A stretch of 64,000 nucleotides of DNA, taken from positions 27,066 to 91,065 of the forward strand of contig JAJIZT010000002.1 in assembly GCA_029948415.1 (NCBI GenBank), written 5' to 3'. The stretch is from Cenarchaeum symbiont of Oopsacas minuta. Lineage in GTDB: Archaea > Thermoproteota > Nitrososphaeria > Nitrososphaerales > Nitrosopumilaceae. A program made the position numbers and the translations under genes. The notes under the pieces were generated by a model. That model ran no database searches. It was not told where the DNA came from and was given only the letters and a program-made list of their open reading frames with translations. Of this stretch, positions 62,808 through 64,000 are shown piece by piece (position 1 is the stretch's first letter; each line of letters opens with the position of its first letter).

Positions 62808-64000
62808 ATGGATCTGACTTTTGAGGATATAGTAAAAGCACAAAAGATCTTGTTGAATAGTGCAGATATCAGAAAAACCCCACTTGTGTTTTCTCCCACG
62901 TTTAGTAAACTTACTGGCTCTGATGTTTATCTAAAACAAGAGTTTCAACAGAAAACTGGTTCGTTTAAAATTAGAGGTGCATATTACAAAATAAGATCAT
63001 TATCTGATGATGAGAAGAGAAAAGGAGTTGTTGCTGCATCTGCGGGAAACCATGCACAAGGTGTAGCATTTGCTGCATCCATTGAAGACATATCATGTAC
63101 TATCATAATGCCCAAATCTGCATCTCCTGCAAAAGTTCTAGCTACAAAAGGATATGGTGCAACTGTGATATTAGATGGAGATAATTATGATGAAGCATCA
63201 AACATTGCAAAAAAAATGGCAATAGATACTGGAGCCACCATAATACATGCATTTGATGATCCACAAATTATGGCGGCGCAAGGAGTAGTAGGGTTGGAAA
63301 TTTTACACGACTTGCCTGACGTGCAAGAAATTTATGTTCCAATCGGTGGTGGCGGATTGGCAGCTGGCATATTGGTTGCTGTAAAAGAAAAAAATCCCAA
63401 CGTTCGTATAATTGGCGTACAATCAGAATCATACCATGCAATGAAGACATCTGTTGAGTCATCTATGTTGCAGGTGCAGAGTGGAAAAAGAACTATAGCA
63501 GACGGTGTAGCAGTAAGCAGACCTGGTGAAAAAACATTCTCTATTATTATGCAATTGATCGATGAAATAGTTACAGTAAGTGACGAACAAATCGTAAAGA
63601 CAATGTTTATTCTTATGGAAAGAGCAAAGTCCGTTGTAGAACCTGCAGGGGCAATAAGTCTAGCATATCCACTTGCTGTTAAACCATCACCAGGAAAAAA
63701 AATTGCTTGTGTACTTGCAGGCGGTAACGTGGATATGTATCTGCTTGGACAGATAGTTGACAAGGGACTAGTTCACATGGGACGCTTGTTGAGAATAACT
63801 GTGCTGCTACCAGATAGGCCTGGTGCGTTCAAAGATGTCGTAGATGCCATTACCGCATCGGATGCAAATATAGTTGAAGTAGTTCACGATCGGTTTAGCT
63901 CAAAGATAAACGCAGGCTCTGCTGGAGTGACATTAAGTCTTGAAATGCAAGGAAGACACGATGCAAAAAAACTACTTGAACGGCTTCAAGTTAAAGGAAT
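62808..64000 (+). CDS. ilvA: Threonine ammonia-lyase (dehydratase) with ACT-like domain, 3' end outside window
   Basis: At least 397 residues. PLP lysine in FQQKTGSFKIRGAYYKIRSL, ASAGNHAQGVAFAAS, the phosphate loop VPIGGGGLAAGILVA and VVEPAGAISLAYPL give the serine/threonine dehydratase fold. From about residue 325 an ACT-type domain begins (LLRITVLLPDRPGAFKDVVD). It deaminates threonine to 2-oxobutyrate for isoleucine synthesis; a catabolic or serine-directed role is possible. The frame runs off the right edge a few residues before the expected end. Confidence 0.9.
   Translation, partial: MDLTFEDIVKAQKILLNSADIRKTPLVFSPTFSKLTGSDVYLKQEFQQKTGSFKIRGAYYKIRSLSDDEKRKGVVAASAGNHAQGVAFAASIEDISCTIIMPKSASPAKVLATKGYGATVILDGDNYDEASNIAKKMAIDTGATIIHAFDDPQIMAAQGVVGLEILHDLPDVQEIYVPIGGGGLAAGILVAVKEKNPNVRIIGVQSESYHAMKTSVESSMLQVQSGKRTIADGVAVSRPGEKTFSIIMQLIDEIVTVSDEQIVKTMFILMERAKSVVEPAGAISLAYPLAVKPSPGKKIACVLAGGNVDMYLLGQIVDKGLVHMGRLLRITVLLPDRPGAFKDVVDAITASDANIVEVVHDRFSSKINAGSAGVTLSLEMQGRHDAKKLLERLQVKG

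Noticed and set aside
1-64000. tRNA and rRNA genes
   Set aside because: No cloverleaf with a T-loop (GGTTCGAATCC-like) or rRNA-like conserved stretch was noticed in the intergenic regions; a covariance-model search would be needed to be certain.

Overview
The window looks like a chromosome segment of an ammonia-oxidising-type thaumarchaeon (Nitrososphaerota, Nitrosopumilales-like). The evidence is AT-rich archaeal coding DNA, archaeal ribosomal proteins (S4e, L31e, L39e, Rnp1 between L29 and S17), a NurA-HerA-Mre11-Rad50 operon, a CdvB/ESCRT-III protein, an archaeal proteasome alpha subunit, a NirK-like multicopper oxidase and a divergent FtsZ-like protein. Several genes have a TATA-like box about 25-30 bases before the start codon, as expected for leaderless archaeal transcripts. 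The species cannot be named from the sequence alone.

Layout. 1-5.2 kb: 3'-truncated gene for a giant secreted surface protein (FG-GAP repeats, Ig-like domains, beta-propeller repeats). 5.3-6.6 kb: IS66-like copy A. 6.7-16.8 kb: core genes (HEAT protein, rad50-mre11-herA-nurA, two secreted/membrane proteins, serA, nirK-like). 16.9-19.8 kb: a second IS66-like element and IS66-like copy B. 19.9-24.3 kb: fumarase, MiaB-like enzyme, FtsZ-like protein, L31e and L39e. 24.4-26.8 kb: a scar made of an IS110 fragment, a strikingly GC-rich foreign piece with a broken dam methylase and a broken transposase, an IS66 relic and a small inverted-repeat element. 26.8-31.6 kb: NUDIX, MetF-like and a split methionine synthase. 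31.6-39.8 kb: the S10/spc ribosomal cluster, without L2 and ending at L6. 40-47.4 kb: SPOUT methyltransferase, proteasome alpha, DUF371, CdvB, thioredoxin/CcdA, Lrp-like and glyoxalase-like genes. 47.4-62 kb: an accessory block of nested insertion sequences around a two-gene, very AT-rich candidate defence operon. 62.1-64 kb: a lysine-rich protein and the start of threonine ammonia-lyase.

How the genes work together. NurA-HerA-Mre11-Rad50 forms a DNA end-resection module translated from four overlapping genes. MetF-like plus two-piece MetH forms a methionine/C1 module. CcdA plus the thioredoxin-like protein forms an extracytoplasmic thiol-redox pair. The candidate new system at 53.9-60.6 kb pairs an Eco57I-type adenine methyltransferase (1137 aa) with a PLD-nuclease/SNF2-translocase fusion (1088 aa). 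It has no other recognisable restriction or BREX/DISARM component and is bracketed by insertion sequences. The mobile elements carry informative structure: a three-level nesting with two perfect 9-bp target duplications, three IS66-like copies whose flanks are inverted complements of each other, a 290-bp non-autonomous derivative, and an IS end inside a membrane-protein gene.
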